Shown: piece after piece, positions 10,087-19,690 of the stretch
How the letters are laid out: the number at the start of each line of letters is the position of its first letter
How positions within the stretch are numbered: position 1 is the first letter of the stretch
DNA from: Leifsonia shinshuensis
Lineage (GTDB): Bacteria > Actinomycetota > Actinomycetes > Actinomycetales > Microbacteriaceae
NCBI RefSeq assembly: GCF_014217625.1
Contig: NZ_CP043641.1
Location: 682,001-746,000 of the forward strand
Direction of reading: 5' to 3'
DNA length: 64,000 nucleotides
Notes under the pieces: model-generated
What the model saw: the letters and a program-made list of their open reading frames with translations, nothing else
The model's database searches: none
What the model was told of the DNA's origin: nothing
Translations under genes and position numbers: made by a program

Positions 10087-11295
10087 ATGCAGATGTCTAC
10101 TACCGCAACCCTAGCTCCCCGCACCCAGACGAGCCCCCGGCTGGCCATCGGCCCGCTCGCTCTCGACGTGCCGGTCGTCCTCGCGCCCATGGCGGGGATC
10201 ACGAACACCGCCTTCCGGCGGCTCTGCCGCGAGTTCGGCGCCGGGCTCTACGTGAGCGAGATGATCACGTCCCGCGCCCTCGTCGAGCGCACCCCCGAGT
10301 CGCTGCGCCTCATCACGCACCACGAGTCGGAGACGCCGCGCAGCATCCAGCTCTACGGCGTCGACCCGAAGACGGTCCGCGAAGCCGTCACGATGCTCGT
10401 CGCGGAGGACCGCGCCGACCACATCGACCTCAACTTCGGCTGCCCGGTGCCCAAGGTCACCCGCAAGGGCGGCGGCGCGGCGCTGCCGTGGAAGCTGAAC
10501 CACTTCCGCGAGATCGTGGAGGGCGCGGTCGCGGCGGCGGGCGACATCCCGCTGACCGTCAAGATGCGCAAGGGCATCGACGGCGACCACCTCACCTATC
10601 TGGAGGCCGGCAAGGCCGCGGAGGGCGCCGGCGTCGCGTCGATCGCGCTGCACGCCCGCACGGCCGCCGAGTTCTACTCCGGCCACGCCGACTGGTCGGC
10701 CATCGCGAAGCTCAAGGAGACGATCACCGGCACTCCGGTCCTCGGCAACGGCGACATCTGGTCGGCGGCCGACGCGATCCGGATGGTGGAGGAGACCGGC
10801 TGCGACGGCGTCGTGGTCGGCCGCGGCTGCCTCGGCCGGCCGTGGCTGTTCGGCGACTTGGCCGCAGCGTTCCGCGCCCGCGCGGGGGAGATCACCGCAG
10901 AGGAGGCCGCGCTCGCGCAGGCCCACCCGACGCTCGGGCAGGTGGCGGCGACCTTCCGCCGGCACGCTGAGCTGCTGGTCGAGTTCTTCGAGAGCGAGGA
11001 GCGCGGCTGCCGCGACATCCGCAAGCACGTCGCCTGGTACTTCAAGGGCTACCCGGTCGGCGGCGACCTGCGCGCGAGCCTCGCGACGGTCGACACACTC
11101 GCCCACCTGGACGACCTGCTCGCCACCCTCGACTGGAGCCAGGAGTACCCGGGCGAGGCGGCGGAGGGCCAGCGCGGCCGCGCCGGATCGCCCAAGCGTC
11201 CCGCCCTCCCGGAGGGCTGGCTCGACAGCCGCGAGCTGGCGGGCAGCGCGCGGGCCCAGGTCGCCGAGGCGGAGGTGCACAACAGTGGCGGATAG
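10087..11295 (+). CDS. dusB: tRNA-dihydrouridine synthase
   Basis: 402 residues. FMN-dependent reduction of uridine in the tRNA D-loop. The TIM barrel shows VVLAPMAGITN at the start, the catalytic cysteine in LNFGCPVPKVTRKGGGAA (about residue 119), the FMN phosphate site GNGDI, and DGVVVGRGCLGRPW. A GGGAGA ribosome site at 10077-10082 serves ATG 10087 (or ATG 10093, two codons later). The last 11 nt overlap the dgt start, so the two are co-translated. Confidence 0.95.
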   Translation: MQMSTTATLAPRTQTSPRLAIGPLALDVPVVLAPMAGITNTAFRRLCREFGAGLYVSEMITSRALVERTPESLRLITHHESETPRSIQLYGVDPKTVREAVTMLVAEDRADHIDLNFGCPVPKVTRKGGGAALPWKLNHFREIVEGAVAAAGDIPLTVKMRKGIDGDHLTYLEAGKAAEGAGVASIALHARTAAEFYSGHADWSAIAKLKETITGTPVLGNGDIWSAADAIRMVEETGCDGVVVGRGCLGRPWLFGDLAAAFRARAGEITAEEAALAQAHPTLGQVAATFRRHAELLVEFFESEERGCRDIRKHVAWYFKGYPVGGDLRASLATVDTLAHLDDLLATLDWSQEYPGEAAEGQRGRAGSPKRPALPEGWLDSRELAGSARAQVAEAEVHNSGG

Positions 11296-12565
11296 TGCGA
11301 CGGCGACGCTCGACAGCGTCCCGGCCGACGGCTACAGCGAGCGGGACAGGGAGCGCTGGCTCCCCGAGCAGCACTCCAGCCGCCGCAGCGACTTCGCGCG
11401 CGACCGGGCACGGCTGCTGCACTCCAGCGCGCTGCGCCGGCTCGCGGCGAAGACGCAGGTGCTCAGCCCCACGGCCGGCCTCGACTTCGCCCGCAACCGG
11501 CTGACGCACTCCCTGGAGGTCGCCCAGGTCGGCCGCGAGCTCGCCGCGAGCCTCGGCCTCGACCCCGACATCGTGGACACCGCGTGCCTCGCGCACGACA
11601 TCGGCCACCCGCCGTTCGGCCACAACGGCGAGCGCGCCCTCAACTCCTGGGCGGAGGACATCGGCGGTTTCGAGGGCAACGCCCAGACGCTGCGCCTGCT
11701 CACCCGGCTGGAGCCGAAGGTGTTCGGCCGTGACGGCCGCCCCTACGGCTTGAACCTGACCCGGGCGAGCCTCGACGCGAGCTGCAAGTACCCGTGGCCG
11801 GAGACCAGCTCGGTCGCCGACCCCAGCGGGCGCGCGAAGTTCGGCTTCTACGCCGACGACCACGCGGTCTTCGAGTGGATGCGCGCCGGCGCCCCCGACC
11901 GCACCCGCAGCATCGAGGCCCAGGTGATGGACCTCTCCGACGACATCGCCTACTCCGTGCACGACTTCGAGGACGCCGTGGTGAACGGCTACATCGACGT
12001 GGCAGCGCTCGGCAGCCGGGTGGCCCACGACGACCTGGTCCGGTCGATGTACGAGTGGGTGGGCGGCGAGTTCAGCCACGACGAGCTGATCGCGGCCTTC
12101 GACCGCCTGGACAGCCTGGAGATCTGGCTCGACCGCTGGGACGGCAGCCGGCGCGCTCAGGCGCACCTGAAGAACCTCACCAGCCAGCTGATCGGCCGGT
12201 TCGCGCACGCCGCCGTGCACGAGACGAAGCACCGGGCGGGAGGCGTCGAGCTGCGCCGCTTCGGCGCCGACGTGGTCGTGCCCGACGCGATCCGGGCGGA
12301 GATCGCGGTGCTGAAGGGCATCGTGGCGACGTTCGTGATGTCGCGCAACTCCCGGCAGCCGATCTACGCGCAGCAGCGGCAGGTCCTGATGGCCCTGGCG
12401 GACGTCCTGCTCTCCCGCGGGCCGGAGGAGCTGGATCCGGGCTTCCAGGAGGACTGGCGGCTCGCCGGCTCCGACGCCGAGCGCAAGCGCGTGGTGGTCG
12501 ACCAGGTGGCCAGCCTGACCGACCAGTCGGCGCTGAGCTGGTTCGAGCGGCTCGTCCAGCACTGA
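11285..12565 (+). CDS. dgt: deoxyguanosinetriphosphate triphosphohydrolase
   Basis: 426 residues from GTG 11285. HD-domain enzyme hydrolysing dNTPs to the nucleoside and triphosphate, controlling nucleotide pools. Visible metal ligands: the His of NRLTHSLEVAQ, then HD in CLAHDIGHPPFGHNGE, and a later Asp in VMDLSDDIAYSVHDFED. N-terminal RRSDFARDRARLLHS is typical of the family. Lies in the conserved actinobacterial order dusB-dgt-(DUF4282)-dnaG. Confidence 0.95.
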   Translation: MADSATATLDSVPADGYSERDRERWLPEQHSSRRSDFARDRARLLHSSALRRLAAKTQVLSPTAGLDFARNRLTHSLEVAQVGRELAASLGLDPDIVDTACLAHDIGHPPFGHNGERALNSWAEDIGGFEGNAQTLRLLTRLEPKVFGRDGRPYGLNLTRASLDASCKYPWPETSSVADPSGRAKFGFYADDHAVFEWMRAGAPDRTRSIEAQVMDLSDDIAYSVHDFEDAVVNGYIDVAALGSRVAHDDLVRSMYEWVGGEFSHDELIAAFDRLDSLEIWLDRWDGSRRAQAHLKNLTSQLIGRFAHAAVHETKHRAGGVELRRFGADVVVPDAIRAEIAVLKGIVATFVMSRNSRQPIYAQQRQVLMALADVLLSRGPEELDPGFQEDWRLAGSDAERKRVVVDQVASLTDQSALSWFERLVQH

Positions 12566-12672
12566 GGCGGCACTGAGCCGCGCCTGAGGAGGCTCTGATC
12601 CGGCGCGCCGGGCGTGGGCTTGAATCGGCAGCCCGTGTGCAGAATGCTTGGGGGAGGCGAAGGAGGAGACGC

Positions 12673-13659
12673 ATGAGCAGCCCACAGCCCCCGGCGGACG
12701 GGGACCGGCCTACGGACACGGAGTCCGGCGCGGCCGAGCCGACGACCGCTCCGGCGGCGTCACCCGCTCCTGCGAAGCGCACGACGACTCCGCGCAAGCG
12801 CACGCCGAAGACCACAGCGATCTCGCCCGACGGCGAGGCGCCGGAGATCCTGGACGCCATGCTGGGCAAGGCGTCCACGGAGGACACCGTGGCCGAAGCC
12901 CCCGCGAAGCCGGCCACCCCGCGCCGCCGGACCGCGGCCTCCCGTGCGAAGGCGGCGGCCGCGCCCGACACCTCCACATCCCCCGCGGAGCCTCCCGTGG
13001 CGGCGGCCGCTCCGGACGACGTCACAGAGCCGCTCGAGACGGAGGCCGCGACCGCGGTCCTCCCCACGGCGGACGACTTCTACCGCGCTCCGACCACGGA
13101 GACGGAGATCCTGAACCCCGCAGGAGCCGCGGCCGCGACGACGGCCGGGGCCGAGCCGGTGCGCACGGAGACGCTCCCCGCGTCGGCCGCGGCCGAGCCG
13201 GTCCCCGTCGGCGCGGTCTCCGAGGACACCTTGACCGACGGCGCCGCCACGACCACGGCCGTCGAGGACGCCCCTCCGGCCCCCGCCGCCGGCCCGCACG
13301 CCCCGCGGCCCGGCCGCAACATGAACGACCTGGCCGACCGCCTGGACGACTCGCGGTTCTTCTCGTCGCTGTTCGACTTCACCTTCACCAGCTACGTGAC
13401 GCGCAAGCTCGCCGGCCCGGTGTACGTCGTGGGCCTCGTCCTGATCGGCCTCGGGATCGTCGTGGGCTTCGCCAACAGCCTCGGCATCGCGATCGCGACC
13501 AGGTCCCCGGTCGGCGCGTTCGTGTTCCTGCTGGGCGTGCTGGTGACGTTGGTGGCCGCGATCCTGAGCGTGCTGCTGCTCCGGGTGACCATCGAGGTCT
13601 TCTGCGCGATCATCGAGATCGCCCAGAACACCCGGCGCAGACGCCCACCGCGCGACTGA
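12673..13659 (+). CDS. DUF4282 domain membrane protein with low-complexity N-terminus
   Basis: 328 residues; strong ribosome site AGGAGGAG at 12661-12668. The first about 220 residues are an Ala/Pro/Thr/Glu-rich disordered region with runs of RRRTAAS and KAAAAPD-type composition. The last about 100 residues begin DDSRFFSSLFDFTFTSYVTRKL, the DUF4282 signature, followed by two hydrophobic helices and a basic end RRRRPP. It is probably an integral membrane protein with a long cytoplasmic tail. Function unknown; the adjacent dgt-dnaG context is positional only. Confidence 0.85.
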   Translation: MSSPQPPADGDRPTDTESGAAEPTTAPAASPAPAKRTTTPRKRTPKTTAISPDGEAPEILDAMLGKASTEDTVAEAPAKPATPRRRTAASRAKAAAAPDTSTSPAEPPVAAAAPDDVTEPLETEAATAVLPTADDFYRAPTTETEILNPAGAAAATTAGAEPVRTETLPASAAAEPVPVGAVSEDTLTDGAATTTAVEDAPPAPAAGPHAPRPGRNMNDLADRLDDSRFFSSLFDFTFTSYVTRKLAGPVYVVGLVLIGLGIVVGFANSLGIAIATRSPVGAFVFLLGVLVTLVAAILSVLLLRVTIEVFCAIIEIAQNTRRRRPPRD

Positions 13660-13695
13660 GCCCGTGTGAAGTCGGCCGGAGTCGGCGGCGCTCAC

Positions 13696-13701
13696 TAGAA
13701 T
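13696..13701 (+). promoter_or_regulatory. -10 box of dnaG (leaderless)
   Basis: TAGAAT ends 7 nt before the dnaG ATG with no ribosome site between, indicating transcription starting at or very near the start codon. Confidence 0.5.
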
Positions 13702-13708
13702 CGACTGC

Positions 13709-15598
13709 ATGGCAGGCCGGATTCGACAGAGCGACATCGAAGAGGTCAAGGCCCGCACCAACATCGCCGACATCATCGGCGACTACGTCAGCCTGAAGCC
13801 GGGCGGCGTCGGCTCGCTCAAGGGGCTCTGCCCGTTCCACGACGAGAAGAGCCCGAGCTTCAACGTCCGCCCGGGCGTCGGCCGCTACCACTGCTTCGGC
13901 TGCGGTGAGGGCGGCGACGTCTACGCGTTCCTCGTGAAGCTCGACCACGTCTCGTTCACCGAGGCGGTCGAGCGCCTGGCCGGCCGGATCGGCTACCAGC
14001 TGCACTACGAGGAGGGCGGGGGAGGCCCGAGCGAGTCGAGCGGCAACCGCGCCCGGCTGCTGGCCGCCAACAACGCGGCGGAGGAGTTCTTCCGCGACCG
14101 CCTCGCGGCGCCCGACGCCGACCCCGGCAGGCGGTTCCTGGGCGAGCGGGGCTTCGACGCCGCCGCCGCCACGCACTTCGGCGTCGGCTTCGCCCCGAAG
14201 AGCTGGGACGAGCTCACCAAGCACCTGCGCGGCAAGGGCTACACCCCCGACGAGCTGCTGGCCGCCGGCCTCGTGTCGCAGCGCGACCGCGGCGTCTACG
14301 ACCGGTTCCGCGGCCGGCTGGTCTGGCCGATCCGCGACGTGACCGGGCAGACCATCGGCTTCGGCGCCCGGCGGCTGCTGGAGGACGACAACGGCCCCAA
14401 GTACCTGAACACCCCGGAGACCGCCGTCTACAAGAAGACGCAGGTGCTCTACGGCCTCGACCTCGCCAAGCGCGACATCTCCCGCAACGACCAGGTGGTG
14501 GTCGTGGAGGGCTACACCGACGTGATGGCCTGCCACCTGGCCGGGATCACGACGGCCGTCGCCACCTGCGGCACGGCGTTCGGCGTCGACCACATCAAGG
14601 TCATCCGCCGGATCATGGGCGACGACAGCAGCACCGGCTCGGTGATCTTCACCTTCGACCCGGACGCCGCCGGCCAGAAGGCCGCCGCCCGCGCGTTCGG
14701 CGAGGAGCAGCGATTCTCCGCCCAGACCTACGTGGCCGTCGGCCCGGACGGCCTCGACCCGTGCGACCTCCGGCTCTCGGGCGGCGACGACGCGGTGCGC
14801 CGGATGATCGACAACCGCAAGCCGATGTTCGAGTTCATGATCCGCCAGGTGGTCGACCGCTTCGACCTCGACACGGTGGAGGGGCGCACGTCCGCCCTCC
14901 GCGCCGGGGCGCCCATCGTCGCCACCATCCGCGACCCCGCTTCGCAGAACGGCTACACGCGCGAGCTCGCCCGCCTCTCCGGGGCCGACCTGCAGGACGC
15001 CCTGCGCGCGGTGCGGTCGGCCCAGCGAAGCAGCGGTGGTGGAGAGCGGCGCAGCGGTGGAGACGACCAGCGCGGCGGCCGCGACGGCGCGCCCCAGCAG
15101 TATCAGCCGCCCACGCCCGACGCGCCGGCGCCCATCCGCGAGATCGACCCCAGCGACCCCACCCAGCGCACCGAGCGGGAGAGCCTCATGGTGCTGCTCC
15201 AGCACCCGGCCGAGGTGGGCGCCGAGCGGGCCGCCCGCGCGGTCCAGGTGCCGTTCGCCAACCCCACGCACGCGGTCGTCCGCGACGCGATCGCCACCCA
15301 GCTGCCGTCCATCGCCGACCCCGGCTGGGTGGACCGCATCCTCGCGGAGGTGCCGCAGGCCTACGCGCCGACGGTGAACGCACTCGCGGTCGCCGCCCTC
15401 CCGCAGACCGGCGCCGACGTCGGCCGTTACGCCCGGTCCATCCTGGACAGCCTGATCGACCGCGATCTGCTGCGCGAGAAGGCCGAGCTGACCTCCCGCC
15501 TGGCCCGCACCGACCCGCAGAACGCCGAGCTGCGAAGGTCGCTGCAGGTCGCCCTGGCGTCGATCGACCGGGAGCGGATGCGGCTGCGCGGCGAATAG
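13709..15598 (+). CDS. dnaG: DNA primase
   Basis: 629 residues, standard length. Synthesises RNA primers for replication. The N-terminal zinc-binding domain has C41, H44, C62 and C65 (CPFHDEKSPSF and HCFGCGEGGD); the RNA polymerase core starts around YLNTPET; the TOPRIM domain shows VVVEGYTDVMA and FDPDAAGQKAA; the C-terminal helicase-binding region is preceded by a Gly/Arg-rich linker (about residues 440-470). Likely leaderless, with its own promoter inside the spacer after DUF4282. Confidence 0.97.
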   Translation: MAGRIRQSDIEEVKARTNIADIIGDYVSLKPGGVGSLKGLCPFHDEKSPSFNVRPGVGRYHCFGCGEGGDVYAFLVKLDHVSFTEAVERLAGRIGYQLHYEEGGGGPSESSGNRARLLAANNAAEEFFRDRLAAPDADPGRRFLGERGFDAAAATHFGVGFAPKSWDELTKHLRGKGYTPDELLAAGLVSQRDRGVYDRFRGRLVWPIRDVTGQTIGFGARRLLEDDNGPKYLNTPETAVYKKTQVLYGLDLAKRDISRNDQVVVVEGYTDVMACHLAGITTAVATCGTAFGVDHIKVIRRIMGDDSSTGSVIFTFDPDAAGQKAAARAFGEEQRFSAQTYVAVGPDGLDPCDLRLSGGDDAVRRMIDNRKPMFEFMIRQVVDRFDLDTVEGRTSALRAGAPIVATIRDPASQNGYTRELARLSGADLQDALRAVRSAQRSSGGGERRSGGDDQRGGRDGAPQQYQPPTPDAPAPIREIDPSDPTQRTERESLMVLLQHPAEVGAERAARAVQVPFANPTHAVVRDAIATQLPSIADPGWVDRILAEVPQAYAPTVNALAVAALPQTGADVGRYARSILDSLIDRDLLREKAELTSRLARTDPQNAELRRSLQVALASIDRERMRLRGE

Positions 15599-15822
15599 CG
15601 CGGCACAATAGATCATCACCGCAGTCCGGCGACGGAATCCGTGGCAGTGTGCGCAAATGCGCGCGGAAATGTTGCGCCGATGTAAAGATTACGGCGCGAT
15701 CCGCGGCAAGATGCGCACTCGACGCGGCATTCATGCTAGGACTGTGGCTACGCGATTCGGCGACGTGGCACTCGCGTGCGCTCCGCCGATCGGTGACCCC
15801 ACCAAGGAAGAGGTAATCGGAT

Positions 15823-17454
15823 ATGAGATCCGTAAAGATCGGCGGACGGCGCCTGCTCGCCGTGTCGGCCGCATTCGCGGCCGCGGCGCTGGTGCTCGCG
15901 GGCTGCTCGGGGAGCAACAACAGCTCCGGTGGCAGCGGCGGCACGCTGACCATCGGCACGACCGACAAGATCACGTCGATCGACCCGGCCGGCTCCTACG
16001 ACAACGGCTCGTTCGCCGTGATGAACCAGGTGTACCCGTTCCTGCTGAACTCGCCGTACGGCAGCCCGGACGTCAAGCCGGACATCGCCGCGAGCGCCGC
16101 GTTCACGTCGCCCACCGAGTACACCGTGAAGCTGAAGCCGAACCTGAAGTTCGCGAACGGTCACCCGCTGACCTCCGAGGACGTCAAGTTCACCTTCGAC
16201 CGCCAGCTCAAGATCAACGACCCGAACGGTCCCGCGTCGCTGCTCGGAAACCTCGACAGCGTCAGCACGCCGGACAAGACGACCGCGGTCTTCAAGCTCA
16301 AGGTCCCGAACGACCAGACCTTCCCGCAGGTGCTCTCCAGCCCCGCCGGCCCGATCGTCGACCACCAGGTCTTCTCGGCCGACAAGGTCACCCCGGACAA
16401 CACCATCGTCAAGGGTCACGCGTTCGCCGGTCAGTACGACATCACGAGCTATGACTTCAACAACCTGATCGCGTACAAGGCGAACCCGAACTACCAGGGC
16501 CTGCTGGGCAAGCCGGCCACGGACAAGGTCAACGTCAAGTACTACGCGGAGTCGTCCAACCTGAAGCTCGACATCCAGAAGGGCGCGATCGACGTCGCGT
16601 ACCGCAGCCTGTCGGCGACCGATATCCAGAGCCTCGGCACGGACAAGAACGTCAAGGTCGTCAAGGGACCGGGTGGTGAGATCCGCTACATCGTCTGGAA
16701 CTTCAACACCCAGCCGTACGGTGCGACCACGCCGGAGGCCGACGCCAAGAAGGCCCTCGCCGTGCGCCAGGCCGCTGCCGACCTCGTGGACCGCGCGACC
16801 ATCGCGAAGCAGGTCTACAAGGACACCTACACCCCGCTGTACTCGTACGTCCCGCAGGGCCTGACCGGCGCGACCACCGTGCTGAAGGACCTCTACGGCG
16901 ACGGCAACGGCGGTCCGAGCCTCGACAAGGCGAAGGCTGCGCTGCAGGCCGCCGGCGTGACCACCCCGGTCGCGCTCAACCTGCAGTACAACCCGGACCA
17001 CTACGGCCCGTCCTCCGGCGACGAGTACGCACTCGTCAAGGAGCAGCTCGAGAACGGCGGCCTGTTCAAGGTCAACCTGCAGTCGACCGAGTGGGTCCAG
17101 TACTCCAAGGACCGCGTCAAGGACCTGTACCCGGCCTACCAGCTCGGCTGGTTCCCGGACTACTCGGACGCGGACAACTACCTGTCGCCGTTCTTCAGCA
17201 AGGACAACTTCCTCGCGAACCACTACGACAACCCCGAGGTCCAGAACCTGATCACCCAGCAGCTGGGCACGACCGACAAGGCCGCGCGCACGCAGCTCAT
17301 CGAGCAGATCCAGGCCAAGGTGGGCGCCGACCTGTCCACCCTGCCCCTGCTCCAGGGCGCGCAGGTCGCCGTGGTGGGCAAGAACGTCAACGGCGCCGAC
17401 AAGACGCTCGACCCGTCGTTCAAGTTCCACTACGCAGCTCTCTCGAAGGGCTAG
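15823..17454 (+). CDS. peptide/nickel-type ABC transporter substrate-binding lipoprotein (family 5)
   Basis: 543 residues. A lipoprotein signal ends in the lipobox LVLAGC (Cys about residue 27) followed by a Ser/Gly/Asn linker, so the protein is tethered outside the membrane. The mature part has the family 5 layout: TLTIGTTDKITSIDPA, YTVKLKPNLKFANGHPLTSEDVKFTFDR and AVRQAAADLVDR. It captures oligopeptides or similar solutes for the permeases encoded next. Ribosome site AAGGAAGAGG at 15804-15813. The 224-nt upstream spacer must hold the operon promoter. A strong hairpin follows the gene, so it is probably made in excess of the membrane subunits. Confidence 0.93.
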   Translation: MRSVKIGGRRLLAVSAAFAAAALVLAGCSGSNNSSGGSGGTLTIGTTDKITSIDPAGSYDNGSFAVMNQVYPFLLNSPYGSPDVKPDIAASAAFTSPTEYTVKLKPNLKFANGHPLTSEDVKFTFDRQLKINDPNGPASLLGNLDSVSTPDKTTAVFKLKVPNDQTFPQVLSSPAGPIVDHQVFSADKVTPDNTIVKGHAFAGQYDITSYDFNNLIAYKANPNYQGLLGKPATDKVNVKYYAESSNLKLDIQKGAIDVAYRSLSATDIQSLGTDKNVKVVKGPGGEIRYIVWNFNTQPYGATTPEADAKKALAVRQAAADLVDRATIAKQVYKDTYTPLYSYVPQGLTGATTVLKDLYGDGNGGPSLDKAKAALQAAGVTTPVALNLQYNPDHYGPSSGDEYALVKEQLENGGLFKVNLQSTEWVQYSKDRVKDLYPAYQLGWFPDYSDADNYLSPFFSKDNFLANHYDNPEVQNLITQQLGTTDKAARTQLIEQIQAKVGADLSTLPLLQGAQVAVVGKNVNGADKTLDPSFKFHYAALSKG

Positions 17455-17474
17455 GCCGCACCTCACGGCCGAAG

Positions 17475-17507
17475 GGGGGCGGCTCGCGGATCGCGCGAGC
17501 CGCCCCC
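17475..17507 (+). terminator. 14-bp GC-rich hairpin between binding protein and permease genes
   Basis: Arms 17475-17488 and 17494-17507 pair perfectly (GGGGGCGGCTCGCG with its complement) around GATCG. No T-run follows, and the permease genes downstream lack an obvious promoter, so partial termination or 3'-end stabilisation of the binding-protein mRNA is more likely than a full stop. Confidence 0.7.
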
Positions 17508-17535
17508 ACCCACGAACCACCCACGATTGGCTCCC

Positions 17536-18633
17536 ATGACAGCGACGGTCAGCGGACCGGCGGCGCCCACGGCGCCCGGTCCCGAACGAACCAGGACGCG
17601 CCGGAAGACGGGAGGCGGCCTCGGCCGCTACATCGTCATCCGCGCGCTCCTCATCATCCCGACGATCTTCATCCTCGTCACAGTCGTCTTCTTCCTGATG
17701 CGGTCCACCGGCGACCCCATCACGGCGGCGCTCGGCGGCAAGCTCCCTCCCGCGCAGCTCCAGCAGCGCATCCACGAGGCCGGCTACGACCGGCCGCTCA
17801 TCGTGCAGTACTTCGAGTACCTCGGACAGATCCTCCGCGGCGACTTCGGCACGACTTTCACCGACCACCAGCCCGTGACCCAGGTGCTGATCACCTACGG
17901 CGCGGCGACCCTCGAGCTGGCGTTCTACGCCCTCATCGTCGCGTTCATCGTCGGCATCCCGCTCGGCCTGCTCGCGGCCTACTTCCGCGACAGGTGGGGC
18001 GACGCGTCGCTGCGCATCTTCGCGATCCTCTGCTACGCCACCCCGGTGTTCTTCGTCGGCATGGTGCTGAAGCTCGTCTTCTCGATCTGGCTGAACGTGC
18101 TCCCCGTCGCGGGCCGCGCCTCCACCAGCTCCGAGATCGAGATGCAGACGCTGCCGAACAAGACGGGCATCTACCTGATCGACGCGTTCATGACCGGTGA
18201 CCCGGCCGTCGTCGGCGACGTGCTGCTGCACGCCGTGCTGCCGGCCGTGACGCTCGGTCTGCTGACGGCGGGCATCTTCCTGCGACTGGTGCGCACGAAT
18301 GTGATCGGCACGCTCTCCACGGACTACGTGGACGCGGCGCGTTCGCGCGGCGTGAGCGAGAGCCGACTGGTGCGCAAGCACGCGTACCGGCCGGCGCTCA
18401 TCCCGATCGTCACGGTCATGGGCCTCCAGATCGCCCTCCTGCTCGGCGGCGCGATCCTGACCGAGACCACGTTCGAGTGGAAGGGCCTGGGTTTCCAGCT
18501 CTCCCACTATCTCCAGGCGCGCGACTTCGTCGCAGTGCAGGGCATGGTCGTTCTGCTCGCCGTCATCGTCGCGATCACGAACTTCATCGTGGACATCATC
18601 GCGGCGCTCATCGACCCGAGAGTGAGGTACTGA
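17536..18633 (+). CDS. ABC transporter permease, DppB type
   Basis: 365 residues. First permease of the peptide/nickel importer: one N-terminal helix (IVIRALLIIPTIFILVTVVF), an extracytoplasmic loop containing the family block GYDRPLIVQYFEYLGQILRG, then five more helices. The cytoplasmic EAA loop that docks on the ATPase reads DYVDAARSRGVSESRLVRKH. ATG 17536 is used; an upstream in-frame TTG at 17527 is possible. A hydrophilic N-terminal extension of about 30 residues is unusual but common in this lineage. Followed by the second permease one base after the stop. Confidence 0.92.
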   Translation: MTATVSGPAAPTAPGPERTRTRRKTGGGLGRYIVIRALLIIPTIFILVTVVFFLMRSTGDPITAALGGKLPPAQLQQRIHEAGYDRPLIVQYFEYLGQILRGDFGTTFTDHQPVTQVLITYGAATLELAFYALIVAFIVGIPLGLLAAYFRDRWGDASLRIFAILCYATPVFFVGMVLKLVFSIWLNVLPVAGRASTSSEIEMQTLPNKTGIYLIDAFMTGDPAVVGDVLLHAVLPAVTLGLLTAGIFLRLVRTNVIGTLSTDYVDAARSRGVSESRLVRKHAYRPALIPIVTVMGLQIALLLGGAILTETTFEWKGLGFQLSHYLQARDFVAVQGMVVLLAVIVAITNFIVDIIAALIDPRVRY

Positions 18634-18634
18634 G

Positions 18635-19690
18635 ATGGCCTCGCAGAAGCGCACCATCTGGAGCCGGCTCCCCGTCGTCCACCAGCTGCGCCAGTCCGTC
18701 GGGCTGCAGCGAGGGATGCTGATCACGGGACTCGTGCTCACCGGACTGTTCATCCTGGTGGCGATCTTCGCCCCCGTGATCGCGCCGTACGGCTTCGCGC
18801 AGCTCAAGGACGCGCACGGCCAGTTCGGCTCCCAGCAGCCGCCGAGCCCGGCGCACATCTGGGGCACCACCGTCGGCGGCTACGACGTGTACTCCCGCGT
18901 GATCTGGGGTGCGCAGACCGCGATCCTCGTGATCGTCGTGGCGGTCATCCTGTCGATCTTCGCCGGTGTCATCCTCGGACTGGTCTCCGGCTACTTCGGC
19001 GGCTGGGTCGACCGGGTGCTCGTGGTGATCGCGGATGCGATTTACGCGTTCCCGTCGCTGCTGCTGGCGATCGTGATGGCGATCGTCATCTCGGGCGGTC
19101 AGTCCAGCCTGTGGGGCGGCATCCTCGCGGCCGCGATCTCCATCACGGTCGTGTACATCCCGCAGTACTTCCGGGTGATCCGCTCGGAGGTCGTCCGGAT
19201 CAAGGCGGAGGCCTACGTCGAGTCGGCCAAGGTCGTCGGCGCCAGCAACGGGCGGATCATGTTCCGCCACGTGCTGCGCAACTCGACCCGCACGCTGCCG
19301 CTGATCTTCACGCTGAACTCCTCGGACGCGATCCTGACGCTCGCGGCGCTCGGCTTCCTCGGCTTCGGCATCGAGCCGACCGCCGCGGCCGAGTGGGGCT
19401 ACGACCTCAACAAGGCGCTGTCCGACGTCACCAGCGGTATCTGGTGGACGTCCATCTACCCGGGTCTGGCGATCGTGCTCGTCGTGCTCGGCATCACCCT
19501 CGTCGGCGAGAGCCTCAACGACCTCGCCGACCCGCGCCTGCGCGGCCGGCGCCGCGCCGCCGAGGCGTCGGGTCTGGTCGCCGAGACGTCGGTCGTCCCC
19601 GGCGGTCCGCTGGAGGCGGGCCCCGGCGGCATCGACGGCCTGGAGGGCGGAGAGTCGTTCGACGAGCACGGAATCGAGGTCAAGCCATGA
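18635..19690 (+). CDS. ABC transporter permease, DppC type
   Basis: 351 residues. Second permease, heterodimer partner of the preceding protein. Six predicted helices; the family block GYDVYSRVIWGAQTAILV follows the first extracytoplasmic loop, and the EAA loop is ESAKVVGASNGRIMFRHVL. The C-terminal 60 residues are hydrophilic with Gly/Glu stretches beyond the usual DPRLRGRR end. Its stop overlaps the start of the ATPase gene (ATGA). Confidence 0.93.
   Translation: MASQKRTIWSRLPVVHQLRQSVGLQRGMLITGLVLTGLFILVAIFAPVIAPYGFAQLKDAHGQFGSQQPPSPAHIWGTTVGGYDVYSRVIWGAQTAILVIVVAVILSIFAGVILGLVSGYFGGWVDRVLVVIADAIYAFPSLLLAIVMAIVISGGQSSLWGGILAAAISITVVYIPQYFRVIRSEVVRIKAEAYVESAKVVGASNGRIMFRHVLRNSTRTLPLIFTLNSSDAILTLAALGFLGFGIEPTAAAEWGYDLNKALSDVTSGIWWTSIYPGLAIVLVVLGITLVGESLNDLADPRLRGRRRAAEASGLVAETSVVPGGPLEAGPGGIDGLEGGESFDEHGIEVKP

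Noticed and set aside
15019..15075. AGCGGTGG-type short repeats within dnaG
   Set aside because: They encode the Gly/Ser/Arg-rich linker of the primase and stay in frame; not a CRISPR or mobile repeat.
13610..15619. Long minus-strand frame over dnaG
   Set aside because: Shadow of dnaG with biased composition and no recognisable motif.
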